A stretch of 43,149 nucleotides of DNA from Candidatus Hydrogenedentes bacterium ADurb.Bin170 (GTDB taxonomy: Bacteria; Hydrogenedentota; Hydrogenedentia; Hydrogenedentales; CAITNO01), in contig MWCY01000024.1 in NCBI GenBank assembly GCA_002070275.1, positions 1 through 43,149 of the forward strand, in the 5' to 3' direction. Under the pieces are notes generated by a model that worked only from the letters and a program-made list of their open reading frames with translations, did no database searches and had not been told where the DNA came from. The position numbers were made by a program, and so were the translations under genes. Below are positions 17,258 through 25,842 of this stretch, one piece after another; position 1 is the first letter of the stretch; every line of letters starts with the position of its first letter.

Positions 17258-17337
17258 AAAATGCACTCCTTGCGTCTTCCGACGAAGCATTTAAAAGATA
17301 ATCCCCGGGCGGATTAAAAACAAAATTCACAGCTATT

Positions 17338-17366
17338 ATAATGCCATTTTCCGCCCTCTTTGTCAA
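17338..17366 (-). promoter_or_regulatory. Strong promoter of the PKD/PhoPQ gene
   Basis: On the minus strand TTGACA (17361-17366) and CATTAT (17338-17343) are separated by 17 bases; an overlapping TATAAT lies 3 bases further on. A hairpin CAAGAAT/ATTCTTG (17364-17379) overlaps the -35 box. An untranslated leader of about 70 bases follows. Confidence 0.6.
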
Positions 17367-17427
17367 GAATTTATTCTTGCCAAAAAAGAGCAATATTGCG
17401 AAAAAAACAAAACAGATTACTGAAAAC

Positions 17428-17979
17428 TTACCGGACCAGCCCTGCTTCCACTTCTGCCCGGCGGGCTTTTCCGGCAAGCAACTCAACAAGATAAAGCGCA
17501 AACTCCATTGCAGTACCCGGTCCGCGGGAAGTGATGATATTTCCATCCGCTTCCAGCACGGTACCTGTGTAACAGGCATTTTCAGACAGAGCGACATCCA
17601 GCACACCCGGATAGGCGGTATAAAGCTTTCCGGACAGGAGCCGTTCCTGATCCAGAATAAGCGGTGCCGCACAAATAGCGGCGACAGGCATGCCTTCCAA
17701 AGCACGTTTTTTTAGCCAGCCCGTAAAGAAGGGCGCATTCATGAGCGCCCGTGTACCACCCATACCGCCCGGCAGCACAACAACAGACACCTCTTCATTG
17801 AGAATCGCTTCTTCCAGAAGCTGATCCGCCTGCAGCACAACGCCGCGGCTCGCTGAAACAACGGTTTGATTCAATCCTGCGCTGATAACCTGAAGCCCGC
17901 CACGGCGCATAATATCAATGACTGTAACAGCCTCGAGTTCTTCGCAGCCGGGAGCAAGGGGTACCAGAACTACACTCAT
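17428..17979 (-). CDS. DJ-1/PfpI family protein (YajL-like)
   Basis: 183 residues, the usual length. The family's key residues are present: the conserved Glu in PLAPGCEELEAVTVIDI and the reactive nucleophile Cys in MPVAAICAAPLIL, with VVVLPGGMGG before it and a late TSRGPGTAMEFAL motif. Members are oxidative-stress chaperones or glyoxal/methylglyoxal deglycases; which activity applies cannot be told. It is on the minus strand downstream of the IMPase-like gene, 83 bases away, and may be co-transcribed with it. AGAGG lies about 13 bases before the ATG. Confidence 0.9.
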   Translation of the reverse strand: MSVVLVPLAPGCEELEAVTVIDIMRRGGLQVISAGLNQTVVSASRGVVLQADQLLEEAILNEEVSVVVLPGGMGGTRALMNAPFFTGWLKKRALEGMPVAAICAAPLILDQERLLSGKLYTAYPGVLDVALSENACYTGTVLEADGNIITSRGPGTAMEFALYLVELLAGKARRAEVEAGLVR

Positions 17980-18062
17980 TCGACAATAACCTCTCAGGAT
18001 TTTTAATTCCCGGTAAATCGGGCCGACGGCCTGCAGTGCACCTGCAATTATCGGACTCAGCC

Positions 18063-19541
18063 CTAGTTGTGCAACAGTTTCAATTTTTCCTGGTATTGTT
18101 GGATGCGGGCCTCAAAAAAAGTCAGCAATTTATCGTGGAGCGCCTTATTTGCGGCAGCAATCAAAGAGCGGTGATTACCCTCTGTCGTATCCGTCAGCAG
18201 AAGATCATCAAAAGACTGACCATAGGCATCTGTAACGATGCAGCCGGACTCCTGGGCGATCAGCAGCGCCGCTGCCATATCGTAAGGCGCGATGCCGATT
18301 ACTTTTCCTTTGCCTGCAAAATGAAAGACCTTCCGCAATTCCTCAGGCATATCGCGATAGTATCGGTTGGCAAAATCTACACAGGCATCCATTTGATTGG
18401 TGAGAAGACGGGTCAGGCTGAAGGAGGTGCTGTTGCAGCTGAAAAACCCGCCTTTCAAACTGGAAAGATCGATGAGCCGCGCCGCTGTCGGAAAAATCAG
18501 TTCTGCCGGTCGGGCGGGAACAGTCATGGACCAGGTGAGCGCCTCAAGATCGGTATTTGCGGAAAGTTTCGGACGTTTCAGACTGCCATTCACATAATAC
18601 TTGGCACCTTTACCCCGCTCAGCGACAAAGTAGCGGTCTGCTGTGAGTTCCATAACACAGGCACACTCAATATCGCCAATGGTCGGCCTTTCCAGCACCC
18701 GGGTGGAGGCGAGGGCAACGACGCATCCTTCAAAGCCATTTTTTGCCGCTCTGGTGCCGTCGATGGGATCGACAATAAGCAGGTGTTTAGGGGGTTTACT
18801 TGTAATGGTGGAATACCCGACGTCTTCCGAATAAAGGGACAGTGGCAGATTGGCTGACTGCAGGTAGGCATTCAGTGCTTTTTCCGCCACTCTGTCAATT
18901 TGAAAAGTTACATCGCCGCTTGGCGCATCACTGACAATTTCCCTGCCTTTCAGGGATTGAATCATCGGCAGCACCGCATTCTTAATCGCCTGTGCAACGC
19001 TGACCAAAAACTGGGTGTTCACTGTGGTGAATCGGGCTTTATCCGAAGTGACGGGGGCTTCGCTAACTTCGACGGCCTCGGCAGAAGTCGTTTTACCCGC
19101 TGCTTTAGGCGGTGTTTTCTTTGCGGCGGGGCTGCTCTTCGCGACTGCCTTGTCCGGAGCTGCGTCCTCTTTTGGTGTTTGCGCTGCAGCGACAGCAGGC
19201 GTTTTTGTTCGGGGCGCTTTCTTCTCAGGCGCAGGCTTTACCGCTGCCGCCGGCTTTTTTGCAGTTGCAGGCTTGTCGGCTGCTTTAACAGCAGAAGGTT
19301 TCGCTTGAATTACCTTCTTTACTTTTTTTTCTGCATCTGCCTTTTTTCCGGGCGTTTCCGCACCTGCTTTGGGCACTTTTGCCGCTTTCTTTTCAGGATG
19401 AGATTTTACCGCTGTTGCCTTCTTTTTTACGGGGGCTTCTTTCGCTCCGGAAGAAGCCTTTGCTGAAGTTTTTTTCTCGTCTTTTCGGGCGGTTTTTTCT
19501 TTAGGAACAGCCACTTGCTTTTCTTTTCTTCCTGAAGCCAT
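18063..19541 (-). CDS. Inositol-monophosphatase-like protein with a histone-H1-like Lys/Ala/Pro tail
   Basis: 492 residues from ATG 19541 (AAGGA upstream). The first 165 residues are low-complexity Lys/Ala/Pro repeats (KKTSAKASSGAKEAP, AVKPAPEKKAPRTKTPAVA) very like histone H1 or bacterial H1-like proteins, becoming more acidic near the end. From about 175 to 490 an IMPase/FIG-type phosphatase follows: YSEDVGYST, the metal-binding LIVDPIDGTRAAKNGF near 250-265, and GIAPYDMAAALLIAQESG near 415-430, matching the family's three motifs, although the WD of the last motif is YD. Such enzymes dephosphorylate inositol phosphate, 3'-phosphoadenosine-5'-phosphate or fructose-1,6-bisphosphate. The tail predicts DNA, RNA or polyphosphate binding; it is cytoplasmic, as no signal peptide is seen. 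Confidence 0.85.
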   Translation of the reverse strand: MASGRKEKQVAVPKEKTARKDEKKTSAKASSGAKEAPVKKKATAVKSHPEKKAAKVPKAGAETPGKKADAEKKVKKVIQAKPSAVKAADKPATAKKPAAAVKPAPEKKAPRTKTPAVAAAQTPKEDAAPDKAVAKSSPAAKKTPPKAAGKTTSAEAVEVSEAPVTSDKARFTTVNTQFLVSVAQAIKNAVLPMIQSLKGREIVSDAPSGDVTFQIDRVAEKALNAYLQSANLPLSLYSEDVGYSTITSKPPKHLLIVDPIDGTRAAKNGFEGCVVALASTRVLERPTIGDIECACVMELTADRYFVAERGKGAKYYVNGSLKRPKLSANTDLEALTWSMTVPARPAELIFPTAARLIDLSSLKGGFFSCNSTSFSLTRLLTNQMDACVDFANRYYRDMPEELRKVFHFAGKGKVIGIAPYDMAAALLIAQESGCIVTDAYGQSFDDLLLTDTTEGNHRSLIAAANKALHDKLLTFFEARIQQYQEKLKLLHN

Positions 19542-19667
19542 AGAGGTTCCTTGCGTTGCTCGCAAACCTGAGAGCACGATGCGTTTTTACAGACCCCAGC
19601 ATTCTATCGCATAGATCCCATCCGGTTTTTATGCCTGCCTTCCCGGCTATAGGGTGCCTGTTCTGAT

Positions 19668-22600
19668 TTATCCACGCCGTCTGAAAAGGGCCAGTGCCAG
19701 CATGCTGACACCCAGCAGCAAATATTCACCCAGAAAGTTTTTGGGAATTTTCCGGGCACCGCAGCATCCTGTGCGCCCGAAGCAGCCTACGCAATCATCA
19801 TCTTCTTCGCCTTCAACAGGGGACTCGCCTTCAATTTCACCTTCGACAACTTCAGGCGTCTCGCCTTCGGCATTCGCCTTCTCTTTTTCAACAGTGACCG
19901 TACGGACAGCCGTTGCCGTGTTGCCGGAAGCATCCGAAGCTCCATAGGTTATTGTGTAAACACCTATCTTTCCGGTGTCTACCTGACCATCTACGCGGAG
20001 ATCGACCTGCCCGCTGCAGGAGTCATAGACCCTGGCACCACGCTCAAAATAGACACTGCCTTGCGTCAGCTTCAACGCTGACTCGCCATTAAGTTGAATA
20101 ACGGGCGCTGTTGTATCCCGGACAATCACGGTACGCTGCCCGACCAGCAGTTCCGTACCGGCAGGAGTCGTGGCATAATAATTAACCCGCACCGTACCCG
20201 TAGTCTCACCGATGACTCCGAAGTAATCCACACTGCGGGAGTAGACGTTCAGCTTCTTCTCTTTGTAGCGGACTTCAACGCCGGGATCCGTAAAGTGCGA
20301 TCCGCATTCCAATGCAATTTCCGCTTCGCCCAGCATCACGATTTCAACATCATCGGCAGTCAAATCAACAATATTCACTGTGCGAGTCACTGAAGCAGTG
20401 TTGCCCGATTTATCTTCGGCGGAATAGGTAATCGTGTAGCTGCCCGGCTTTGAAGTATCTATTGCTTTTGGCAGAGGCTCCTGCTTGATACTGTCGAGAA
20501 CACCTTCGCATTCATCCACGGCGCTGCAGCCCAACTCCACATATTTTGTACCGCAAAGCAGTGTCACCACGGCGTCACCTTTAAGCGTCATCACAGGAGG
20601 ATCGGTGTCCTGAATCCGGAAACGCATCAGGTACGGTGCATCAGGATCAATAAGAAATCCTTTTTCATTCAGAATATCGGCGAAGACTTTCTCGTTAAGC
20701 AAAGGCTGCGTCTGACGATCCAAATAGGAAACCAGAACCGCCACATAATCGCCAAGACGCCCTTTCAGCTGTTCCGGCACATATTCCGAAGGCTCTCCGG
20801 TTCGTTCCCGTTTGATACTGCCGTCATTCTGGAATTTCCAGACAAAACGGTCAACCCGGTCGGCAAAACAGTTATTGATCACACTGTTGTTCAGAAGAGT
20901 ATTTATATCTTCCGTACAGCTAACGAGATAAAATCCGTCTTCGTCATCCATCGGCAGATCCGGAACAAGACGCGTTGCCGCTTGCGTGCGAACTATGCGC
21001 ACAGATTCTTCAAAGCGCTTGGAAAGGACACCGGGACTGGCAAACACATTAACGCCGCCGTTGGAATGAAACACATTCGGCAAGCCGTCGGATGCAAGGG
21101 GTAAATTGGTATTGCCTTCAGCATCCGTGACAACATAGACAATGATATAAGAGCCCGGGTCTTTTTTGAAGAGGTCATTAGCGCCGTAGTCGACCGGTCT
21201 GCCCTTCTTATCACGAACCACGTCAGGCACCGCATCCGTCGCCAGATCACCCAACAGACGCCAGACGTATTTCTGCAGTTTCAGATCAGTCGCCGGACTG
21301 CAGCCATCGGTAAGCGTATATGCATCCTGTGTTGTCGTATCAAAGCACGGAATAAACCACTCGTTGTTCTGCAATGTTCCGAAAGTGTCCAGTATTACTC
21401 CAGGTTCCTGATTGTCTACCACTTCTACTTGCACTGTCAAAGCAAGCCCTCTTGCCGGATCGTCAGGAAAACTTCTGTACGTTACCGAGTAAATACCGAC
21501 TTCCGGATTTTCCAGATCCAGTCCCCCTGTATCCGTGACATAAGCAGGTACATTCAGGACATTACAGCCCAGAAGATCAAATTTTCCCTGGGAAAGGGTA
21601 ATCGACCTGCCACACTGAAACTTATTGGCTTCTAAATAGACCTGCGACGGTATCCAGGAGCTGCCGCCGCTTTCTTTGAAAGAAAGAATCGGCGGCACAT
21701 AAACAATTATGGCGGGGCGTTCTTTGTATGCCCGATTGTTACGGGGATCCCTTGCCTCATACCAGATACGTTCATAGACGGTATGCGCTTCGGCAATGCC
21801 GCTGGCAGCGAGCTTAAGCAGCTGTTTGGAAATCTCACCGGAACCGTACGCCTGCGTCTGCGATGAAATCACATAACCGTCATCGCATCCGTCTGTCGCA
21901 TAGAAACCTTCATCGGGACGCAAAGGCCACCAGCGCTGTAATCCGTATTCATCCACAATGACAGCACCTTCCGCCGATGGGTCAAGCTTGATGTACTCAC
22001 ACCAGTTAAGTGTCACCGCCGAATCTTCCGGGCTGCTCACCGGTGCTTGATTCTTGTCAAGAAGCGTGATGACCGGCATGGCATCATTCACCTGAATCGT
22101 CCGCTTTGCGATGTGATTGCCTGCTTTGTAGACAAGGTGGTAGGTGCCAGGCACGTTCCAGTTTACTACGCCACTTTTGCTGATCTTGTAAGACGCATCC
22201 CCTTCACAGGAGTCATAATAACGATCCAATTTCTCCAATTGTAAAATTGTGGGCCATATGGAATCGTCGCCGCAGTTCACGGAAAAATTAGGGTCGCCCG
22301 CCAGCGTCAGCCATCCGCCATACCGGGGGAGTACATCACGAACGGCAACTCCGATATTTCTGGAAGTGTCGGGAGCATAGTAATAGAGGCGATATCCTGC
22401 CAGATTGCGTTTGCTTCCCGGAGACTTGAGTTGATTAGGATTTAAGTCCGTATATTTCCCGTTCCAGAGCTCCTCCTCCCAGACATAATTATCCTCAATA
22501 TACACTTCCACCATGAAAACATATACTTCATCCAGCGGCACAGCAATATCGCAGGCATCAAAGACTTTCACCCCCGGGTCTTCCCAGGTTTTGCCGCTGC

Positions 22601-23255
22601 ACCGCCACTCCATCGGGTTGGCGCCCCAATCAGGAATTTCGTAAACTACACCTCTCCCTATAGGGAAGAAATACCAGACCATTGCCATTCTCTGCGCCCA
22701 TTCGGGCCAATTTGCAATGTCTGCCAGAGTAAGTTCAAACTCATCCGGTTTCGGATGTTCCTCTTCTCCCTCCTGATCGTCAAAAGGTCCGAACTGCTGT
22801 TTCAGCCAGATAAGCCATAGCGGCGGAACAGGCTTCTTATCCGGATCGAAGGAGACAGGGATCAGCCGGAGCGGCACTTCACCCGTCACATTGTCCAAAT
22901 CTTTTTCGAGGGCAAAAATCGGGGGTATTGTGTCCACAATTATGACGCGCCGGCTTGCTGTTGCCGATGCGCCCGTACTATCCACCACCCTATAAACAAT
23001 GTCGTACTCGGCATTGAGAATCGATGTGTCCAGGTTGTAAAGCCCATCAACAACTATATCGCGGGTTATATCCACTCCGTTACTATCTGTTGCAATCGCT
23101 CCCTGATCATCGTACGCAACACTGCATTCCCAGTAATGGGGATTGGGACCATTAATCTTAATTGTCGGCTTTGCCAGTGCGGGAAGGCTGCAGCATACTG
23201 TAAGCAGGACAAGAGAAAAAAGACCGCTCTTCCACCCGAACGCTTTCGCTGTCAT
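19668..23255 (-). CDS. Very large exported surface protein with HYR/DUF5011-like domains and a C-terminal anchoring tag
   Basis: 1195 residues. Signal peptide (GLFSLVLLTVCCSLPALA). The body is beta-rich: repeated Ig-like units of the DUF5011/HYR type, recognisable as PPVMTLKGDAVVTL...GSYTITYSAEDKSGNTASV near 890-965 and APVIQLNGESALKL...GVYTITYGASDASGNTATA near 1040-1125; similar but more diverged units occur from residue 30. A Glu/Gly-rich linker (VEGEIEGESPVEGEEDDD) is followed by CVGCFGRTGCCG, a hydrophobic span (LLLGVSMLALALF) and RRRG. This three-part end looks like a sorting signal. Likely an adhesin or surface-layer component. GGA lies about 10 bases before the ATG. Confidence 0.8.
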   Translation of the reverse strand: MTAKAFGWKSGLFSLVLLTVCCSLPALAKPTIKINGPNPHYWECSVAYDDQGAIATDSNGVDITRDIVVDGLYNLDTSILNAEYDIVYRVVDSTGASATASRRVIIVDTIPPIFALEKDLDNVTGEVPLRLIPVSFDPDKKPVPPLWLIWLKQQFGPFDDQEGEEEHPKPDEFELTLADIANWPEWAQRMAMVWYFFPIGRGVVYEIPDWGANPMEWRCSGKTWEDPGVKVFDACDIAVPLDEVYVFMVEVYIEDNYVWEEELWNGKYTDLNPNQLKSPGSKRNLAGYRLYYYAPDTSRNIGVAVRDVLPRYGGWLTLAGDPNFSVNCGDDSIWPTILQLEKLDRYYDSCEGDASYKISKSGVVNWNVPGTYHLVYKAGNHIAKRTIQVNDAMPVITLLDKNQAPVSSPEDSAVTLNWCEYIKLDPSAEGAVIVDEYGLQRWWPLRPDEGFYATDGCDDGYVISSQTQAYGSGEISKQLLKLAASGIAEAHTVYERIWYEARDPRNNRAYKERPAIIVYVPPILSFKESGGSSWIPSQVYLEANKFQCGRSITLSQGKFDLLGCNVLNVPAYVTDTGGLDLENPEVGIYSVTYRSFPDDPARGLALTVQVEVVDNQEPGVILDTFGTLQNNEWFIPCFDTTTQDAYTLTDGCSPATDLKLQKYVWRLLGDLATDAVPDVVRDKKGRPVDYGANDLFKKDPGSYIIVYVVTDAEGNTNLPLASDGLPNVFHSNGGVNVFASPGVLSKRFEESVRIVRTQAATRLVPDLPMDDEDGFYLVSCTEDINTLLNNSVINNCFADRVDRFVWKFQNDGSIKRERTGEPSEYVPEQLKGRLGDYVAVLVSYLDRQTQPLLNEKVFADILNEKGFLIDPDAPYLMRFRIQDTDPPVMTLKGDAVVTLLCGTKYVELGCSAVDECEGVLDSIKQEPLPKAIDTSKPGSYTITYSAEDKSGNTASVTRTVNIVDLTADDVEIVMLGEAEIALECGSHFTDPGVEVRYKEKKLNVYSRSVDYFGVIGETTGTVRVNYYATTPAGTELLVGQRTVIVRDTTAPVIQLNGESALKLTQGSVYFERGARVYDSCSGQVDLRVDGQVDTGKIGVYTITYGASDASGNTATAVRTVTVEKEKANAEGETPEVVEGEIEGESPVEGEEDDDCVGCFGRTGCCGARKIPKNFLGEYLLLGVSMLALALFRRRG

Positions 23256-23365
23256 AAGGGTTTTCCTTTATACGATATCAGGTATTGCGTTGCAATTCCG
23301 CATCAAAAAACATTACCTCCCCGGGCTGATACAGCCCACCCGAAGGTATTCCAGTGCTGTCAAGG

Positions 23366-23412
23366 CACTTATAAATATACATAAGTGTAACAGTATTCTG
23401 CACATTTGTCAA
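23366..23412 (-). promoter_or_regulatory. Promoter of the 1195-residue surface protein, with an inverted repeat at the start site
   Basis: Minus strand: TTGACA (23407-23412), 17-base spacer, TACACT (23384-23389). An inverted repeat CACTTAT-N8-ATAAGTG (23366-23387) overlaps the -10 box and the expected transcription start and could be an operator. A second TTGACA occurs just upstream. The leader is about 120 bases and contains a GGGCTG-TAT-CAGCCC hairpin. Confidence 0.6.
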
Positions 23413-23460
23413 CTATCTGTCAACAATAAACCTCCTGGGAAACCCCCGTTTTTCCATGCA

Positions 23461-23500
23461 TAAAAAAGAAATCCCCGATGGATTCCAGCCACCGGGGATT
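23461..23500 (-). terminator. Intrinsic terminator after the DUF1858 gene
   Basis: Near-perfect hairpin (AATCCCCG and TGG arms, 23470-23481, with CCA and CGGGGATT, 23489-23500, one mismatched pair) followed on the minus strand by TTCTTTTTTA. Confidence 0.75.
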
Positions 23501-23532
23501 CATTCAATACCGGGCATAAATTACGAAATCTG

Positions 23533-23766
23533 TCAGGAGGCGGAAGTTGCCTCGTTGGTAAAAAGCCCCTCGAGCACTTCGAGCAGAACACTGACTTCGA
23601 CGCCGTAGGCACCGCAAACCTGCTCAATTGTTTCGAAGGCGTTGATATGACAATGCGCACAGCCGCCTAAATGAAAAGCGGCAAACACTTCGGCGGCACG
23701 GGGGTGCAGCTTCATTGCATCGGCTACAGTCATATCTGCTGAAAAACGGGAAGTGTTATCTGACAT
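23533..23766 (-). CDS. DUF1858 (hybrid-cluster-protein-associated) small redox protein
   Basis: 77 residues. The start FSADMTVADAMKLHPRAAEVFAAFHLGGCAHC fits the DUF1858/hybrid-cluster-associated disulfide family, in which a helical domain binds near a GCxxC pair (here GCAHC), followed by a second helical half (EQVCGAYGVEVSVLLEVLEG). It is probably a cytoplasmic thiol or metal-cluster-associated protein; a precise role is unknown. AAGGA precedes the ATG. It has its own terminator. Confidence 0.85.
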   Translation of the reverse strand: MSDNTSRFSADMTVADAMKLHPRAAEVFAAFHLGGCAHCHINAFETIEQVCGAYGVEVSVLLEVLEGLFTNEATSAS

Positions 23767-23869
23767 AGCAAGTCCTTTCTTGTTGTTGCAAGTATAACGG
23801 CAATTTTTCCGGGGTTATTCCCGCAGTTTTGTTATTTTATAGACACCGCCGGTGAATCACTGAAAATGT

Positions 23870-24640
23870 TCATCCGGCAGGGCGCCAGGCACGGAGCAGA
23901 ACACCGGTACCCCGGCGTCCGCAGGCTATTGGCAGGGCAGAACAAATATTTGTCCGGGCGCAGAAATCAATATCCTTTTCCATAGAAATCGCCCTTAACC
24001 GGGCAGCATGGGGCGCGCTGTGAAAAAGACCGGATAGCCCTTCTTTGCTGATACGTTCCTGATACCGGCGGAACGCTTCCGCACCTTCGCCCAGAGAAAA
24101 AACCGCGCCGGGTGCCGGATGTTCGAGACATAGACCCGCCAGCCAAACGGCCGCTGTCCAGTCTTCCTGGGCATCAAACCCCGGATCGCCCGCCAGACCG
24201 GCAGGAATGATCACCGCCTCGGCTGCATCCGTCTGCTGGAGGAAAGATAGGAGTGCGGCACCGTTGACTGTGGTTGCCATCACTGCCGCAAAAGCACCGC
24301 TGGCACTGATCAGCCGGCTTACACCCGTTGTTGTAGTAAAAATTACAGACCGTCCTCCGGCACAGGCGGCTTCTTCCGGGCTGTTTCCGTAGTCAAATCC
24401 GGCAGGCGGGCGTCCGCCCCGTTCTCCAAACAATACCGCATCCGGCCAGTGACGCTTCATTTCCAGTGCTTCTTCCACCTCACGGACGGCACAAATCTTA
24501 TCGGTCCCTTTTTCAAGCAGCAAAGCGGCAGTCGCACTTGCCCGCAAAGCGTCGACAATTACGGCTACCGCCTTACGCTCCACAGCAAAGCGGCATCCCT
24601 CCTCTCCTTCTATCAGGTGAATACAGAGTGTCTTTGACAT
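23870..24640 (-). CDS. comB: ComB-family 2-phosphosulfolactate phosphatase-like protein
   Basis: 256 residues, the normal family length. Diagnostic motifs: VIVDALRASATAALLLEKG, a GERGGRPPAGFDYGNSPEEA segment and VIFTTTTGVSRL, all matching ComB, a magnesium-dependent phosphatase first assigned to coenzyme M synthesis. Since no other coenzyme M gene is nearby, the true substrate here is uncertain; ComB homologues are widespread in bacteria that do not make coenzyme M. It starts 3 bases after the stop of the upstream exported protein, which implies co-translation. Confidence 0.9.
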   Translation of the reverse strand: MSKTLCIHLIEGEEGCRFAVERKAVAVIVDALRASATAALLLEKGTDKICAVREVEEALEMKRHWPDAVLFGERGGRPPAGFDYGNSPEEAACAGGRSVIFTTTTGVSRLISASGAFAAVMATTVNGAALLSFLQQTDAAEAVIIPAGLAGDPGFDAQEDWTAAVWLAGLCLEHPAPGAVFSLGEGAEAFRRYQERISKEGLSGLFHSAPHAARLRAISMEKDIDFCARTNICSALPIACGRRGTGVLLRAWRPAG

Positions 24641-24643
24641 AAT

Positions 24644-25597
24644 TTAGCGTCTCCTTCCAGGCACTTCGTCGCTTGCTTCGCCCTTCAGGCTCAGACGCCG
24701 CAAACGGATAGCGCAATCATAACTGCCGGGCACTTCCCAGCCCAGATTGAAAGACGTGAACTGAAGGTCCTTCAACTCCGAGTGCGTCAGGTGCCCATGC
24801 TCCTTCGAAGCATCGAGCGCATCCTGCAGCAAGGGAAGCAGATCAGCACTGAGGGTATGCCATTTCCCCGGAAGAACCGGCTCCGAATAAAAACGATCGC
24901 CCGACAATGTGCAGATAAATTTACCTGTTGCGTCATTTTTGCCGATGTCCAACGCCTGATGCCCCGGCGAAATGCCAAAACGCACATCATACACGGGCAG
25001 CCCGAACCATATCATGTCTCTGAAATCAGCACTTTTCTTATTCAAGTTATGAACTGTAAAAAATACACCTACCTGTGCCGTATGAAGGGACGGGTCCTGA
25101 GCTGTGTCCCGCACCGGAATACACTGCTCAACAAAAAACTCCAGATGAAATGTGAGCGATTGCCAGTCAGAACAGGCAACAGCGCGCAAACGCTGCTCCA
25201 CCAGCAAATGAGGCCAGGGCTCTCCAAAGCGCCGCAGCCGGTCAGGATATTCCGCACCGCCGTTCACACGAAGCGTCACGCCTTCGCCCGCCAACCCGCC
25301 TGGATGAAGCAGGACTGTTTTTCCGGCGTTTGACAGACTGCGGGTACCGTCCGGCAGTTTTTCTTCCTCCGCCGTGACCAGACTATAACGGGTCCCCCAT
25401 TGGGCAAGCCGCCATCGGGGTCCTTTAAAGGAAGGATGGGTCACAAAAATTTGGGATACAGTGAGCGGCTTTTTCGTGGATGCCACAGCGGACAATTCAA
25501 AGCCGTGGCGGAGGGACGCGTCTTCAAAAAGTTCCTTTCCGTCCGATACGGAAGCGATAAAACAAAGGGACAATACCCAAATAATATGCTGATTCAT
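24644..25597 (-). CDS. Exported protein of unknown function
   Basis: 317 residues with a signal-peptide-like start (IIWVLSLCFIASVSDG). Most of it looks like all-beta structure with many Trp and aromatic residues (GPRWRLAQWGTRYSLV, SDWQSLTFHLEFFVEQC, FNLGWEVPGSYDCAIRLRRLSL), reminiscent of a carbohydrate-binding or jelly-roll fold, but I do not recognise a family. No catalytic motif can be named. It precedes comB by 3 bases and is probably the first gene of that unit. Confidence 0.7.
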   Translation of the reverse strand: MNQHIIWVLSLCFIASVSDGKELFEDASLRHGFELSAVASTKKPLTVSQIFVTHPSFKGPRWRLAQWGTRYSLVTAEEEKLPDGTRSLSNAGKTVLLHPGGLAGEGVTLRVNGGAEYPDRLRRFGEPWPHLLVEQRLRAVACSDWQSLTFHLEFFVEQCIPVRDTAQDPSLHTAQVGVFFTVHNLNKKSADFRDMIWFGLPVYDVRFGISPGHQALDIGKNDATGKFICTLSGDRFYSEPVLPGKWHTLSADLLPLLQDALDASKEHGHLTHSELKDLQFTSFNLGWEVPGSYDCAIRLRRLSLKGEASDEVPGRRR

Positions 25598-25628
25598 TTC
25601 CGGATTCCTTGATTACTGATGAAGACCC

Positions 25629-25653
25629 GCCATTCGTTCCGGAATAGCGGGAC
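25629..25653. other. Hairpin in the divergent intergenic region upstream of manA
   Basis: CCCGCCATTC pairs with GAATAGCGGG apart from one mismatch. It lies in the 245-base gap between divergent genes (25598-25842). No convincing promoter boxes were found there, though each gene must have one. Confidence 0.35.
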
Positions 25654-25842
25654 TCATCAACCTGCCACCGGGGATGTCCGGTGCGGAGAGGCATCACTAT
25701 ACAGGAGAACTGAAAGCATGAACAAACGCAGTGCCCGGACCATTTCTTTTTCCCGGTCCGTCCGCTGCAAAGTTTTCTGATGCCGTCCTTTTGCTGTACC
25801 ATGCTCTCATCATTGCGGCACTATGGAGCAGGAATAAACGGC

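Noticed and set aside
19040-19466. Cys-rich plus-strand frame opposite the H1-like tail
   Set aside because: It is the reverse-strand reading of Lys/Ala codons, which gives Cys/Phe/Arg runs by itself.
23256-23365. Riboswitch in the leader of the surface-protein gene
   Set aside because: Only a simple 6-bp hairpin followed at a distance by six T was seen; no known aptamer pattern could be recognised.
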